Source of the DNA: Lathyrus oleraceus
Taxonomy: Eukaryota; Streptophyta; Magnoliopsida; Fabales; Fabaceae
Direction: 5' to 3'
Length of the DNA stretch: 64,000 bases
Assembly (NCBI RefSeq): GCF_024323335.1
Contig: NC_066581.1
Span: forward strand, 295,378,536 to 295,442,535
Shown: positions 21,016 to 36,000 of the stretch, one piece after another
How positions within the stretch are numbered: position 1 is the first letter of the stretch
Layout of the letters: every line of letters begins with the position of its first letter
Translations under genes and position numbers: made by a program
The notes under the pieces: model-generated
Databases searched by the model: none
Told to the model about the DNA's origin: nothing
What the model saw: the letters and a program-made list of their open reading frames with translations, nothing else

Positions 21016-24000
21016 GTAATTATTTTATTATTATTATATACTTTAAATTTGCTGATTTATTGTTTTATAATCTATAGTTTTCTCTTTAATATTGCATCTA
21101 TCTATCTATCTGCAAAGATATTTCATGCACCATATATAGAGTAGGAGAGAGATTCAAGATATTTTACATAATATATTATATTAATATCACACTTTCGTTG
21201 GTAGATTTGATAGGAAGTAAAGAGTTTATTAATCTTTTCATTTTTACCTTTTTTTTTCTCATTAATCTCTAAAGCAAGTGGATAAAAATTGATTTGGTCA
21301 TATCCTGATTTTTTTTGAAGGAGATTAAGTTTATCCAAATAAAAGTCATCACAAGTTTTCTAAAGACTTTATGGAGATTAGTCTCAATTTAACTATGAAA
21401 GAATAGATAGACATTTTATTTATCATAATTTAATGTGATAAATATTTTATGAGATATTTATCACATTAAATTCCACTATAATGATAATGGAAATAAAAAT
21501 CTTCACCTTAAGGGGGAGCTCAATCAATGTATCTCATTTTGTAGATACAATTCTCACAAATTGACTCACTATAATTTACTCTCATAACACTAAATTAAAC
21601 TTTCTATACTTTTCTCTAAACTCTCTTTCTTTGAGTGAAGATTGTGCTTTACTTCTAATTACTTAATTTTCAATTGCTTGTGTCAAGCTTCTATTTATAA
21701 AAGCAGCTGAACCATAAGTATTGAATGTTTGATTCCAAATATCAAACATTGTCGCACCATGGTTTTAAAACTTCCAACATCTTCAAATGTTTTTCATACA
21801 CTTAGAAATTAAGTTTCAACTAAAAAATATTTGGTGTTTATGAATCAACTAAATCTTGTTGATCACATTCATACATTAATTGGTGACATGCATTGTTGTG
21901 GGAACAATGTGAGTCTGATATAGCCTAAACAATTTGGATATGATTCTCATAAACCTATATGTAGTAAAGTTTGTATATGGAAAAGAGATACTAGATAAGG
22001 AAATCAAATAGGGGGTAACTACGAAACGATCAACCATGAATATAGTCTCTTAAAATGTTAGATGGTGGGGGAGACAATATAAGAAAGTGTATATTATCTT
22101 ATATTTTAAAATCAAATAATTTTGGGTTTTATTTGATTCAAGAAACTTAGTGTCATAACTTTGTTGGATGTATGAATGGGTTATTTGTTGGTAATTATGC
22201 AATAAAATGGGTTGCAAAACCTCTTGTAGGATTATTTGAAGGTTTATTAATAATTTCAAAATCAAAGATTTTCTAATTTATATGTAGGTTTGTAGGGAGG
22301 GGATGGTTATCTTGGAACTAGGATAGAATAGTTGTAACTTTTCATACTACTTTAAATATTGTTGACAATTCTGATAAATCAACACGAATTTTTTTAACAT
22401 ATTAATAATGTTTTTTTCTTTTCACTAAAGATCAATAAGGCGGTGACTCTTTTCTTATCAAAGAATCATTAATGGTGCATTCTGTTCTCTTGTCGTCAAT
22501 GATAATCTAAGTGTTAAGTTCAAATGTGAGTGGTTAAGTCATATATCAATTATTAATAGGTAAAATATTGGATATATAAGAGAGGTTACTCATATACCAA
22601 ATGACTTAAGATTTTGGATGGAGATGCAGATCTTCTGTGTTTGGAGAATTCATTTTATTGTTCTCTCAAATTTCCCTGACTCCCCAACAAGAGGTATTAG
22701 AGAACTTGTTCGACATGTTAAAGGAGCGAGTGTTGGATCATGTGTTGGATTATGTTATATAATGTGAGAGAGATTGTTGGTTTAAGTGTGGATGATTAAG
22801 TTTGACGTCAACTATGAATGAATAAAATATTGGATATATAAGAGATTTGAGTTCAAGTGAGTTACAAAGTCTCACATCGACTATGAATGAGTAAAATGTT
22901 GGATATATAAGATAGGTGACACTTATATCTATTATATTATTATTTTGAATGTAGGTGTGACTTATCACTCACACTTTAATCCAACAATCTCTTTTATAAG
23001 TGTGAGTCAACCACATACTATAACAAGATCCACTGTAGTGATGTGAGGTTGTACTCCTCTACAAACATAATCATGAACAGGGTGAAACTCAACATGTTCT
23101 TCCCTAAAACCCTTGACTTTGGCGTATTAGGTACTTGTAGAAAATTAACCTTGAGTGCATGTCATATGTTGTTAAAATGATATCGGAATAACAAAGTATA
23201 ATCGATTTCTTGATCGACAAGAAACCCACAAGGGTAGAAAAAAGGGAAGCAAGAAGAACACAACAAATTGGTTATAAACTGCTATTCTTTACTTTCTCTT
23301 TGAAACAAGATTACAAGTGTTACATAATAGAAAATAACTCTCTCACTCTAATTAGGATTTGCATTATGCAATGATGAGAGACTAGTATGTTATTTATAAG
23401 AAAACTAACACATTAAACTAATGAGCTTTTACACACATGCTCATTACACAAGCTAACTTAGAGAACAAGCTAGCTTAAATAATTGGCATAACAAACATGC
23501 CCAATTAGACATGCTAACAATCCTAACATATTTCGAATACAACATGTGAACAAACTTTGACGACATGCTAAGGTCCTACCAAATTGTCAAACAAAGAAGC
23601 TACCCTTTGACCATACTAGAGTTGAATCCAATATCTCACAAATCTCCACCTTGGAACAAACTCTATAACATCAAGAGAATAAACTAGGTTTCTTCATGCA
23701 GCTTTATCAAATGCATACAGTGGAAAAACTTGCAACTTGGTAATGTCTTGGTGATCATATCAACATCATTATGATATGTTGCAACCTTTAGCACTTTGAC
23801 TTCTACACGCTCGATTACCGCTTTAACAAAATACAACCTCACATCAATGTGCTTGGTTTGCTAATGATAGGCTGAATTCTTCGACGGATGTATAGAACTT
23901 TGAATATCACATTTAACAGTCATCAAGCCACAATGCTTCTTTCACAACTCCAATGAGAGCGATATATTATGCTTTAGTGGCTGATAAGGTAACAACCTTC

Positions 24001-27000
24001 TGAAGTGTTGTTTTTCAACTAATTGTTGTACCAAACATAATGAACACATATCCAGAAATAAATATTTTGTAAACAACCTGCATAATTAGAGTCGACATAC
24101 CCTTCGATTTCTGCTTTACTATTTTCACCATATGCTCCACCATAAACCATGACTCTATTCAGAGACTCATTTATGTACCTTAGAATCCACTTCAATCTTT
24201 CCAGTGAGCCTTTCCAGGATTCACCATGTACCTGCTTACAAGACTTACTGCATATGCTATGCCGGGTCTAGTACACACCATAACATACATCAAAGAACCT
24301 ACTATATTAGGATATGTGATGCTATTCATATAAGCTCTTTCGACCCCATTACTGGGACACTGATATGTACTCAGCTTGAATTGAGGGTTTGTCGGAGTCA
24401 CAATAGGCTTTGAATTCGACATACCAAATTTGTCGAGAATCTTCCGTAGTTATGTCTATTGAGATAAGCATAATTTTGACTGCTTTTTGTCTCTTTGGAT
24501 GTCAATCCCAAGAATCCTGGATGCAGCTCCCAGATCCTTCATATCGAACTCCTTATTGAGTTCATCCTTCACCTTCATTACATCCTTAACATTGTTGCTT
24601 GCTATAAGAATATCATCCACATAAAGCAACAAAATAACAAATGAATTTCCAGGTCAAAATCGGAATTAAACACAATGGTCGAACTGACATCTAATGAAAC
24701 CTATATGTGCCATGAATTTTCGAATCTCCTCTTCCACTGTCAAGAAGACAGTTTCAGTCCATATAATGATCTACTCAGATTGCACACATAACCTTCCTTT
24801 CCCTTTTCTGCATACCCTTCAGGTTGCCTCATCAGGATTGTTTCATCTAGATCTCCATACAAGAAAGCAGTTTTCACATTCATTTGTTCCAGTTCTAGGT
24901 CAATTGTTCCACCATGGAGAGTAACATTCAAATGGACATATGATTCACAACAGGAGAGAACCCATCATTGAAGTCGAGACCTTCTTTCTGAGTGAAACCC
25001 CTTGCGACCAATCTTTCCTTGCATCTCTTTGATGTCACTCTTTCGATTCCTTCCTTAACTTTGAAAATCCACTTACAGCTGACTAACCTGGTTCCAGCAG
25101 GGTTCTTGATCAATTCCCAAGTGTGGTTACCATGAAGAGACTTCATCTCATCATTCATGGCCTTCATCCATTCAGTCTTATTTCGACTCCTCATAACTTC
25201 CTTATAGTCTTTAGGTTCTTCATCTAGAACCTCACTTGCAGAGAATAAGGCATAAGCTATGAGATTTGCATACCCAAGTCTTTGAGGTGGCTTGATGACT
25301 CTTCTCGGCCTATCTCTTACCAACACGTAGTCATCGACACTTTCCTCAACTTCCTCAGTATCTTCAGCATCTTATACTTATTCTTTGACTTGATATGGGA
25401 TAAACAATTCAACATCGACATGCTCCACCTCAACAGGAATCTCTTCATGTTCCAGCTCTTCTTTACATATTTGTGCACTTCGACTAACGACATCCGTTTT
25501 CTTAAAAGCCATCTCAACTTCATTGAAAACTACATCTTGACGGGTGATACACCTCTTGTGACCTGGCTCTAGGCACCATAGTCTATAAGCTTTGACTCCT
25601 TCAGGGTATCCCATGAACATGCATCTCAGAGCTCTAGGTTCGACCTTGTCTTGCCTAATGTGAGCATAGGCTATGCAACCAAATACTCTAAGTTTGTCGA
25701 GATCTGGTAGGTGTCCCGACCAAACTTCTTCAGGTGTTTTCATATCTAACGCACTCGAAGGACATCTGTTTATCAGATATGTTGTTGTCGAAACAACATC
25801 TTCCCAAAACACCTTCTTTAACCCAACACTAGTCAATATGCATCTAACTCTTTCCAAAATGGTTCGATTAAACCTTTCAGCCAAACCGTTTTGTTGGGGA
25901 GTACCTGCAGTAATTCTATTCCTTGTAATGCCAGAGGCTGCACAAAATTTGTCGAACGCCTCATTGCAAAATTCAAGGCCATTGTCGGTTCTCAACCTCT
26001 TGAACTTTCTGCCAATTTGATTTTCGACCAGGGTCTTCCAACTTTTGAAGTTCTCAAAAGTTTCATCCTTAGTTTTCTGGATGAATATCCATAACTTTCT
26101 GGAATAATCATCTACGGATAGAAAATACCTTGCTCCTGAATGTAATGGACACATTGCAGGCCCCTAAAGATGAACATGGATGTAACCAAGGGATCCATGT
26201 GTTCTTTGTTTGCCTTTATTGAACTTCACTCTCCAAGATTTTCCAAGTACACAGGGTTCACAAAACTTCAGCTTTTCGACTTTGTCTCCACCAAGTAGAT
26301 TTTGTTTCCCCAATTCGACCAGAACCCTTTCATTGACATGGCCCAATCTCATGTACCAAATTTCTGTCTTCGACAAAGCTTTCGTGGATGCAACATCTGC
26401 AGAACCACTTACAACTTCATCCTCAAGGATATACAAGTCTTTTTTCTTCATGCCTCTTAAGACTTCCTTCGACCCCTTCATGACTTTTAGAATACTTTTC
26501 TCTCCTTGGAAAACACATCCTTTCTTGTTGAATTCACCACGAAAAATCAAGTTTCTCTTTAAATCAAGTACATACCTGACTTTAGTCGACAAACTTATTG
26601 ACACATCATGGATCTTGAATCTCACAGATCCAACACCTGCAATCTTGCAAGTCTTTGTTTGGATTCATGTGCCAAGTGCAACCTGACTCCATAATCCACT
26701 ATTTACTTAAGTCGTCGCCTGAAACCACAAGAACATCAAATGAGTCAAAATCATCTTGAACAATGGCTGCATTTTCATTATCCTTACCTCCATGATCTTT
26801 TAGGCATTCAGGAAACACTTTTCTTGTATGACCTTCATTATTACAGTGATAACATCGAATATCAGATGCATAACCACTGTAAGACTTCTGTTGATTGTTA
26901 CCCTTCTTCTTGTCAAACTTGCCATCTCTCTTTGTGAATTTCGCCTTAACCGACAGGCCTTCACCAGTCGAAGATGGCTTGTGCTTATTTCGTTCATTCA

Positions 27001-30000
27001 AATCCTTAGAATACAAGGTTGATTGAACTTTTTCAAAGGTCAGAGACTTTCTTCCATACAAGAGAGTTTCTTTGAAATGAGCATGTGATCTGGGCAAAGC
27101 ACACAACAACAGCAGTGTTTGATCTTCATCCTCGATCTTGACATCGATATTTTTAGGATCAAGAATCAGGTTGTTGAACATATCCATTTGCTCAGCCAGA
27201 ACTTTATCTTCACTCATCTTGAATGAATATAAAGATTGCTTCCGACAGAGGCGATTGACCAACGATTTGGTCATGTACAAACTTTCGAGTTTCACCCATA
27301 ACCCCGACACCTTCGTCTCCTTCGAAACATGTCGAAGAACCTTATCACCAAGGCTCAATAAGATGTCGTTGTGGTCTTTCTCTACCATAGTCATTTTTTC
27401 TTTGTCTGTTAACGCAACGTCCATGGCTTCGGCTCCCTTCGGCGCTTATAAACAACCCTGCTGAACTAGTAGGACTTTCATCTTCAAGCGCCACAGACCA
27501 AAATCGTTCACTCCGATGAACTTTTCAATCTCATACTTTGTTGACGACATCTTCTCCATGCTCAGCGCACCGATTTGTTGTGAAAACAATACCGGAATAA
27601 CAAAGTATAATCGATTTCTTGATCGATAAAAAATCCACAAGGGTAGGAAAAAAGGAAGCAAGAAGAACATAACAAGTTGATTATAAACTGATACTCTTTA
27701 CTTTATCTTTGAAACAAGATTACAAGTGTTACATAATAGCAAATAACTTCTCTTACCCTAATTAGGATTTACGTTATGCAATGATGAGAGACTAGTATGC
27801 TATTTATAAGAAAACTAACACACTAAATTAATGGACTTTTACACACAGACTCATTACACAAACTAACTTAGAGAACAAGCTAATTTAAACAATTGAGCAT
27901 AACAAATAAGTCCAATTCGACATGCTAACAATCCTAGCACATTTCGACTACAATATGTGAACAGACTTAACGGCATGCTAAGGTCCAGTCGAATTGTCGA
28001 ACCAAGAAATTGCCATTCGACCATACTAAAGTTTGATCCAATATCTCACATCATTAATTCTTTGCAAAGTTGAAACATGCGAGAGCCATTGTTATGCATG
28101 TAACTTGTTTGCAATTCATGGCAAATTTGAGGAGTGAACCGTACTTTCAGAAATATCTTTAGAAATGGGCATGAGTAACCTAGACGTGATGAAATTGTCA
28201 TTTATGCATCAAAGGGTAAAACATGGCTATTCTCGAAAGGAGAGGGCAAATAACCATCAACAAATCCTAGCCGGTTCTTGACTCCAACAACGATGAGCAT
28301 CAAACAACACCATGAATAGTAAATATGACTAATGAGTTCATGAGAATCGTGTTTACAACTTGGATTATCCAAGTGATTCATGAAAAAGTTCGATAGTAGA
28401 TCTTCCATGATCAAGTAGCGATGCACCAACAAGATATTGAAATGAAATCAAGAAAGAAAAAAAAACTTTCATAAAATATAAGAGAAAGACAACTTGTGAT
28501 ATCAACCGATAATGCTCCAAGAGTACCAGATAGATATTATGTCTCCACAAAATCTAACATCTAATTTGTTGAATTGACTATATTGATCAAACAACACTCT
28601 AATGCTTTAATGAAAATCAAATTTTTATTTAATTCATAAATCTCAAAATCTTTTTAATAATTTTTTATAGTTTTTTTTAATAAAACTATGAAAATCAAAT
28701 CTTTATAGTCTTTTTCTATTATATAAATACATAAATTTATTAATTGGAGTACAATAGTATTCTAATCCGTATTTGCACTCTAATCATTATTATACATTAA
28801 AGATGTATATTCTTTTTTTATTAATTAATTTATTTTTTTAGATGAAGTATTTATTGTGTTTAATGTAACAGCATGCAGGACACGATTGAACGGTACCGTA
28901 GAAATACCAGAAGTGCTCAACCATTGCAAAGATCAGATGAACAAAATATGCAGGTAATTTATTCTTTAACAAGTCCCCATATTTTTACTGTTCATTAAAA
29001 ATTGAATTGGTATTGAAATATTTGGATATAATCATAATATTAATATTTATGAAAATCCTTTCAAGATATTCTAGCAAATGCTTTATAATAGCATCCCATA
29101 CCCCATATTAATATTTTTGAAAATACACAAAATTTTGTGAGAATATATACTTTTTAATTTTAAAAATATAGTTTTAGTTTTATTTACTAAGGTATGATAT
29201 TAAATTTTTTAGGTGAATAATTATGTGCAATATTTAAAATTAATTAAAAATATAAAAAAAATATTTTTGTTATTATAAGAAATAACTCCGTTTTTATTTA
29301 AACTTAAAAATAAGTAAAATGTCTATTGAAATATACGGATTGAAAATTTTAGAGTTAATACTATAGATACATTTAAATGCAACTTAATCAAAAGCACATC
29401 AAAATTAAATAATCAAACTTTTTATGATTATGTTCCATAGTTATAGTGCGACAAAATGAAGAAGATGAAGGTAATGGAAGCACAAATTGGAAAGATTGCA
29501 CATCCTAAACATAATCCGCATAATATGCTGAGAAGTATAAGAAAACAATCAAATGTGGGATGCCACATATTTCAAAAAAAGGAAACAATCATGTATTACA
29601 CATAAATTGTCTAATGAGATAATATTTCTGGGATTTTTATATAAATACTGACACTATATTATTTAGATAAGTTATTTTAAATCTTTTATATTTTTCTTTT
29701 TTTAATGTATTTTTAGGCTATTAGTATAACTTTTCACGTTAGTCCTTCAACGCCATATAGAATAGTTTAGGAACTAGTAGTTAGAAAACACACTTCCATT
29801 TTCAGCATAATTACTTGTAAAAAAAATTATATTAAAAATTTATATTAAAAATTGTCAGTTGAATCTCAACTAAATTTTTAGTTTTAATACATGTTTTGCT
29901 GTTTTAATTTAATTCAATTTTTCGTGATAATTTCTTAATTAAAAAATATTATAATTTAATTTCTTAATTTAATTTTTTATATTCGATTTGATTTTTTCCG

Positions 30001-33000
30001 TCAATTTCTGAAAAAAAAAAGTTAAATTTTGGTGATGTGGTGTTATAATAAGTCATTTGTATATCTGAGTCAAGATATGTAGTTAAAAACGGATACACGG
30101 TTTAAATTGTGGAATTTTATTTTAACATCCGAAAACAAAATCCTCACCGTTTAAGAAATGTATCAATTTTTCATTATATATGCTGACTCAGATTTGTACC
30201 AATTGTCTTAATGTAACGCCACGTAACCAAATAAAATAGCGAAGTAACTTTAAAAAGCTAATTTATAACTTTTTTTAATTGTATAACTAAAATAAAAAAA
30301 CTTAGTAAATAGTTATGCCAAACTTTTACTGTATAAGAATAGTTCCTAATTAACATTTCATCTTTCCTCCATGACAATAGTTTATTTTTGGAATTTCAGA
30401 CTTTCAATTAAAAAGTTAAACAAACATATAGTTTTATATAATTAAAAAGTTAAATAAACATTTAACTTTAGATATTAAATAGAACATAAATTTGTATTTT
30501 AATCTCAATTTTTTCTTTAATTACATCACTGTTACATATTTAGTCGCATCAATGACGAAGACAATTCATCATCATAGTTATGTCTTGTTTTTTTTTTACA
30601 TATTTCTTTTTAAATTAATTCTTAGATTCTTAAAAAAATAAATAAAAAGACAACCAAAAAATTTGAGACCACCTCTAATTTGAGAGTATTACTTCTCGTG
30701 TTTCTCTAATTTATACTTTTATGATTTATATTAAACTACAATAAACTTACTACTTTGGATCGGTCACAAGACCGACACGTCAAAGTCTAATAGCAAGTAC
30801 TACGAGGAAAGATACAAAGAACAATCGTTGTTGGGACGATGTGGACAGGGGACCTCGAGCAAGATTCTTGTTGTATACTCTCCTTAACACTCCAAGGGAT
30901 AAATCCTACAGGATTGTGCAAATGTTGACTTCAAGGAAGCCGATATAAGAAGCCTTATCCTATAAAGGAATATGTCAGGAACGAAAAAACGAGGTATTGT
31001 TATTTCCTTAAGAGTCATGGCTACAAGACCGATGAACGCGTCCATTTGTAAGATGCAATCGAAAAGCTGATCTAATTAAGGATCACCTGGTACACCCAGA
31101 AGTGCGGTCAAAAAGATGACTGAGAAGGAAGGAAAGAAGACAAGAGGCGTGGTGAGTTTCCAAAAAAGACTAAATCCCCTCGCCGAAAAAAAGGATCTCC
31201 TGAGAAAGCAATAGAGGCAGTGAGATGAGCAAAAGGGAAGAAGGATATGACCGATGAAGATGAAGAAGACCGAAAGAGGAAACTTTAATGCATCACATCC
31301 ATTACCAAAGGGCTTCGTAGATCAAGGAACCCGTTTAAGGGCACCGCTAAAAGAAGAATTACAAAGCTAATATCAATCAGCAAAGAAGGCGAAATAACTT
31401 TTTAGGGGAATCCGAAAATACATATCCTAGGGTTCCATAATAGCAAAAAGATGGGGAGAATCCCCAACGAAATCTTTCCTCTATAGTGACTGTGACTATG
31501 GCTAACTTTGATGTATATAGAATTTTCATAGACGGGGAGAATTCATGCAACATCATGTACGCGAAGCTTTTAGAGATGTCTGGTTGTAGAGGCAAATTTT
31601 CTTACCTTACGAGGAATCTGACCTACAAGCCTTTAACGATAAAATAACTTGCCCTTAGGGATACTCGAACTAATGTCACTCTTGGAGAAAGAAGGGACAC
31701 CAAGACGGTTGATATGCAATTTTTGGTAGTTCCATGGAAGAGCATTTACAACTGCATCCTAAGCAGACCTGTCGCGGCGACACTGGACGTGTTGGCCTCT
31801 CCAGTCCACCTAAAGATGAAATATCATAACATCCACTACAAGCTAGTAACAACATGTGTTGATTTGGCCGGCAGTCATAGGATACACAACCTTACAGCGT
31901 GATAGAGGCGGGAAAGACGAAGAGAGTGCAATGGTGGTCAACACGACCTCCCTCAGCAAAGAATTGGGAGAGATGGTGGTCGGCTACCAAAGGAAAGAAC
32001 TGGCTCTCCCACCAGGTATGGCGTAAATCATTTTAAATTGATAATTGCGGGAGATAGGTGTGAATGAAGGCTGAAGCCGACCATAATAGTCCGCACTAAG
32101 ATGCCCGAAGATCAATAAATAGTGACATGGTCGCTTGGTTAAGTATCCCTATTTCACATTTGTAAAATCCACTCTACATCACTATGTAATATCTCTTCCA
32201 TGATAATAAATAAAATTTTCACCAATTTTTCTTCTTTATGATCACAAAGGATATGCACGACTAAAGGGTAATTTCATAAACACAATAGGTGTACGAATGT
32301 AGGAATTAAAACCTCATAGCTAAAGTTGCAGAGATGAAGACAACAAGCCACAAAACAAAGTGATGATCAGGGCATACCTCATCTTAGTACTCTACATCAT
32401 TATGTAATATCTCTTGCATGTTAATAAGTAAAATTTTCACCAAATTTTCTTCTTTATGAACACAAAGGATATGCACGACTAAAGGGTAATGTTATAAACA
32501 CAATAGGTGTACGAACGTAGGAATTAAAACCCCGCAACTGAAGTCCCAGAGATGAAGACAACAAGCCACAAAATAAAGTGGTGATCAGGGCTTACCCCAT
32601 CTTGGTAGCTAGCCACTCTGGAGAGGAGAAGGTGAGTCTCTGTTATGTCGGCCTCAAACCAAGTTTAAATTTGACGACAAGGAAGATGAGCGGACCCTTA
32701 GTCAGACGCGCTCCTCAGAGACGTCCAAGAAAACTTCTGCACACGATTTCAAATGTCAGTCAATTCCTAGAGAAGCGAACTCGAGACTCATGGATACACA
32801 CATAACAAGTAGAAATAACGATAAGAAAATAAAGAAAGAGTATTGAAGTAAAGAAAATAACGAAGAATATTTCATTTATTTAACAACAAGTGTTACAACG
32901 GGCAAGAGCACTCTAACAAAATTACATGAGTCTGACTCAACACTAACCATCTTCCCATCCATTATCTCTTGCTCATGAAATTCTTTTTCCCTTGATAATT

Positions 33001-36000
33001 GCACCTTAGGATGGAAAGGTTCCACCTATTTTCAAAAGAAACCTGTAGAACGAAATATTCACATGAAATCTTAAAACATTATGAGTCATCTCACTTATAA
33101 AGTGAAAAATCTTCAGTTTTCCAAGGAATGTGGGACTTATAACTCAGACTTGTATTATAACAATCTACCCTCAAGTGTGAGTCTATCCACTTTTATGCTC
33201 CCCTAAAGTAGAAAATATTTCATCCACATACACTTGTACTGCCATTGACATCCTTACCACGTCACAGATACTTCAACATGACACGCCACCTAACCACCAC
33301 CTTGTTAGGAAGAATTTGAATACAAATAATCAGTCTTTAAGTAGAACATATCGAATCTGATATCATTGATGAGTTATGAGGAGGGCATCCACATTGGATT
33401 AAGAGAAACCACATAAGTGAGAGACACCGTATATTCATTCAAACCCTTAAGACATTAGATATATGATTCCTCTCACTTTATAAAATGTTTAACCTTCACT
33501 TTTTCAAGCAACATAGAACCTATAACTGACCATTATATCATAGCAATAATATGCTAATAATATTGTGTTAAATATGTATTCATTTAAGTTACACATTAAG
33601 TATTGTAAAGAAAAAAATTGAAAAATTACTAAATAGGGTCATGTTACACAACTTTAAAAAAAAGAAAAATTTATGTTGAAAATAGTTTTTTTTCAAAAAA
33701 ACACTAATAGTATATTTTATTTTAAGGCCCTTGTTTAGCATTTTTCTTATAAATTTGAAGATTTTTTTAATTTTTTTTATCACATCAACTTTAGTCTTTT
33801 CAATTTATTTGAAATTTGAATAGATGTATATCATAAAAGAAATTTAAAGTTTTTTCTTATAAACATTAAAAATAAGTAATAAAATATTTTATTTTTCGAT
33901 GGTAGATGTTGGTAGTAAGTATTGAAACATATTAATCGAGTTATTTTGTTGTTATTTTTATTTCTTTTGCGGGTATATTTTTGTTTGAGTAAAAACCTCT
34001 TCTTGTTTTCCAACAAATATTCACCTCTGTCTCATAAACAATGTTTCATTTATATTTTTTCTCTATCTTAAAATGATTGCATACATTCGAAGAAAGGGGT
34101 TAGGATTGCATATATTTGAGATATCCAAGATATGTATGAAGGAGTATTGACTAGTGTGTAGACACAGATGATTTTCCAATTACAATAGGTTTGCATCAAG
34201 TTCAACCCTAACCCCCTATCTTTTTACCTTAATTTCATCTGTACTAACAGAATACATCCAAGAGCTAGCACAAAGATGCATGCTTTTTCCAGATGATATA
34301 GTCCTACTTGGAGAGTCGAATGAAGATTTAAATGAGGCTGGAGACTTGGAGGCAAGCTTTAGAAACACATGGTTTTCGCTTAAGTAGAAGTAAGACGGAA
34401 TATATGGAATGTAAGTTCAACAAAAGAAGAAGCATTTCTAATTTAGAGGTGAAAGTTCGAAACCATATCATCCCTAAGTCACACGATTTAAGTATCTTGG
34501 GCCTGTTATACAAAATGATGGAGAAAAAGGATGTAAATCGCTGAATTTAAGTTGGATAACTGAAATGGGGGAAGGCTTCGGGGGTTCTATGTGATGAAAA
34601 GGTACTTCCCAAGATGAGGGGAAAATTTTATCGGATTGTGGTAAGACCTGAGCTGTTGTACAAGACATAATGTTGGACGATTAAGGACCAACACGAGAAT
34701 AAGTAAGTGTATGAGATATGATGATGTTGCGTTGGATGTTTGGTAAGACTAAAATGAATAGGATTAGAAATGAAAATATTAGAGAGAGTGTTGGGGAAAC
34801 ACCTATAGTAGAGAAGATGATAGAAAATATACTTAAATGGTTTAGGCATGTAAAGAGAATACATGTAGATTATGTGATAAGAAGAGTAGATCAAATGGAG
34901 AGTAGTCAAACAATTAAAGGGAGAGGAAGACCTAGAAAGACCATAAAAAAGGTTATTAAGAAAGATCTTGAAATCAATGATGTGGGTTGAAGCATGGTCC
35001 TAGATAGAACATTATGATACAATTTGATACATGTAGACGACCCTACTTAATGAGATAAGACTTAGTAGTTGTTGTTGTATTTTTTCTGTTACACCTTTAT
35101 TTATTAACTTCCACTATATTCAACTACTCTATTAATTACAATTAATAAGAATATTCTAAATGATAGTATTAATTTTTACCATTATATTCAACATATCTAA
35201 TCACTTTTTTAAGAATTACACATTGGTTAAATAATACATTTTTTATGAGAGGTGATCGCGGTGTGGTTTGAGCGGTTTTGACGCTAAAAGTCATCTGAAC
35301 CGCAAGAGGAAAAAATGTGCGGTTCGGATTGGTTCGATTGACTTTTAGAAATAAAACAAAATAAAACTAAACCAATGCGGTTTGGGTTGGTTCAATTTTT
35401 TACAAATTTTTTATTGAGTCATATATACACATATAGATGACAACATGGCTTTGTGTTAGTCATACATTATCAAATAACAACAAAACATATCATATTTGGA
35501 CAACAACTTCCCATTTAATATACAAATATTATATTAGACAAAAGTGAAATTAAAAACGTAAAACAATTTCAAAAATATTATAGTGAAATATAGGAGATGA
35601 GAGATTAGAGAAGGTGAAAAAGAAAGAACAGAATAGATGAGATGAGAGATTAGAGAAGAAGAGGGACGATAAAAAAAGAATTTGGAAGAGAGAACAATAA
35701 CATAAAAATGAGAAGATGAAAAAGAAAAAATATAAAAGAGGAGATATTTGAGAAAAAGAGGCCAAATTTACATGTCGAAGAAGATGAGAAAGACGCGACA
35801 CTGCAATGAAAGATTTGAAAAGACTGAAACTAAAATCTTGAGTGTGAGGAAGAAAAAATAGTTCGTAATCTTAAGGTTAAGGTATAATAAATATGGGGTT
35901 GGGTTAAATGTAGGTTAAGTATTGCTTGGGTCGTAACATAATGTGATTTGGTTTGGTTTGGTTTAATTCAATTTGTAAAATACAAACTGCAAACCAATCT

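Larger units (their letters stand above)
21016..23161 (+). other. Intron 1 of SOC1-like gene, part before the copia element
   Basis: Contains no coding sequence on either strand. It holds a perfect 19-bp inverted repeat (21427-21472) and a short repeat cluster (22503-23000). The remainder is AT-rich unique-looking intron. Confidence 0.6.
23167..28050 (-). mobile_element. Ty1/copia retrotransposon in intron 1 (old, degraded)
   Basis: Two LTRs (23167-23640 and 27576-28050) flank a minus-strand gag-pol. Flanks TCATA (23162-23166) and TCATT (28051-28055) are a near-perfect 5-bp target duplication. The LTRs differ at roughly a tenth of positions by eye, so insertion is old. Gag and pol carry several stops and frame changes. 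It is antisense to the host gene and must be spliced out as part of intron 1. Confidence 0.9.

Noticed and set aside
20834..21019. A stand-alone 61-residue MADS-only small protein
   Set aside because: The stop at 21017 lies just past a good splice donor (TG/GTAATT), and the phase continues exactly into exon 2 at 28872.
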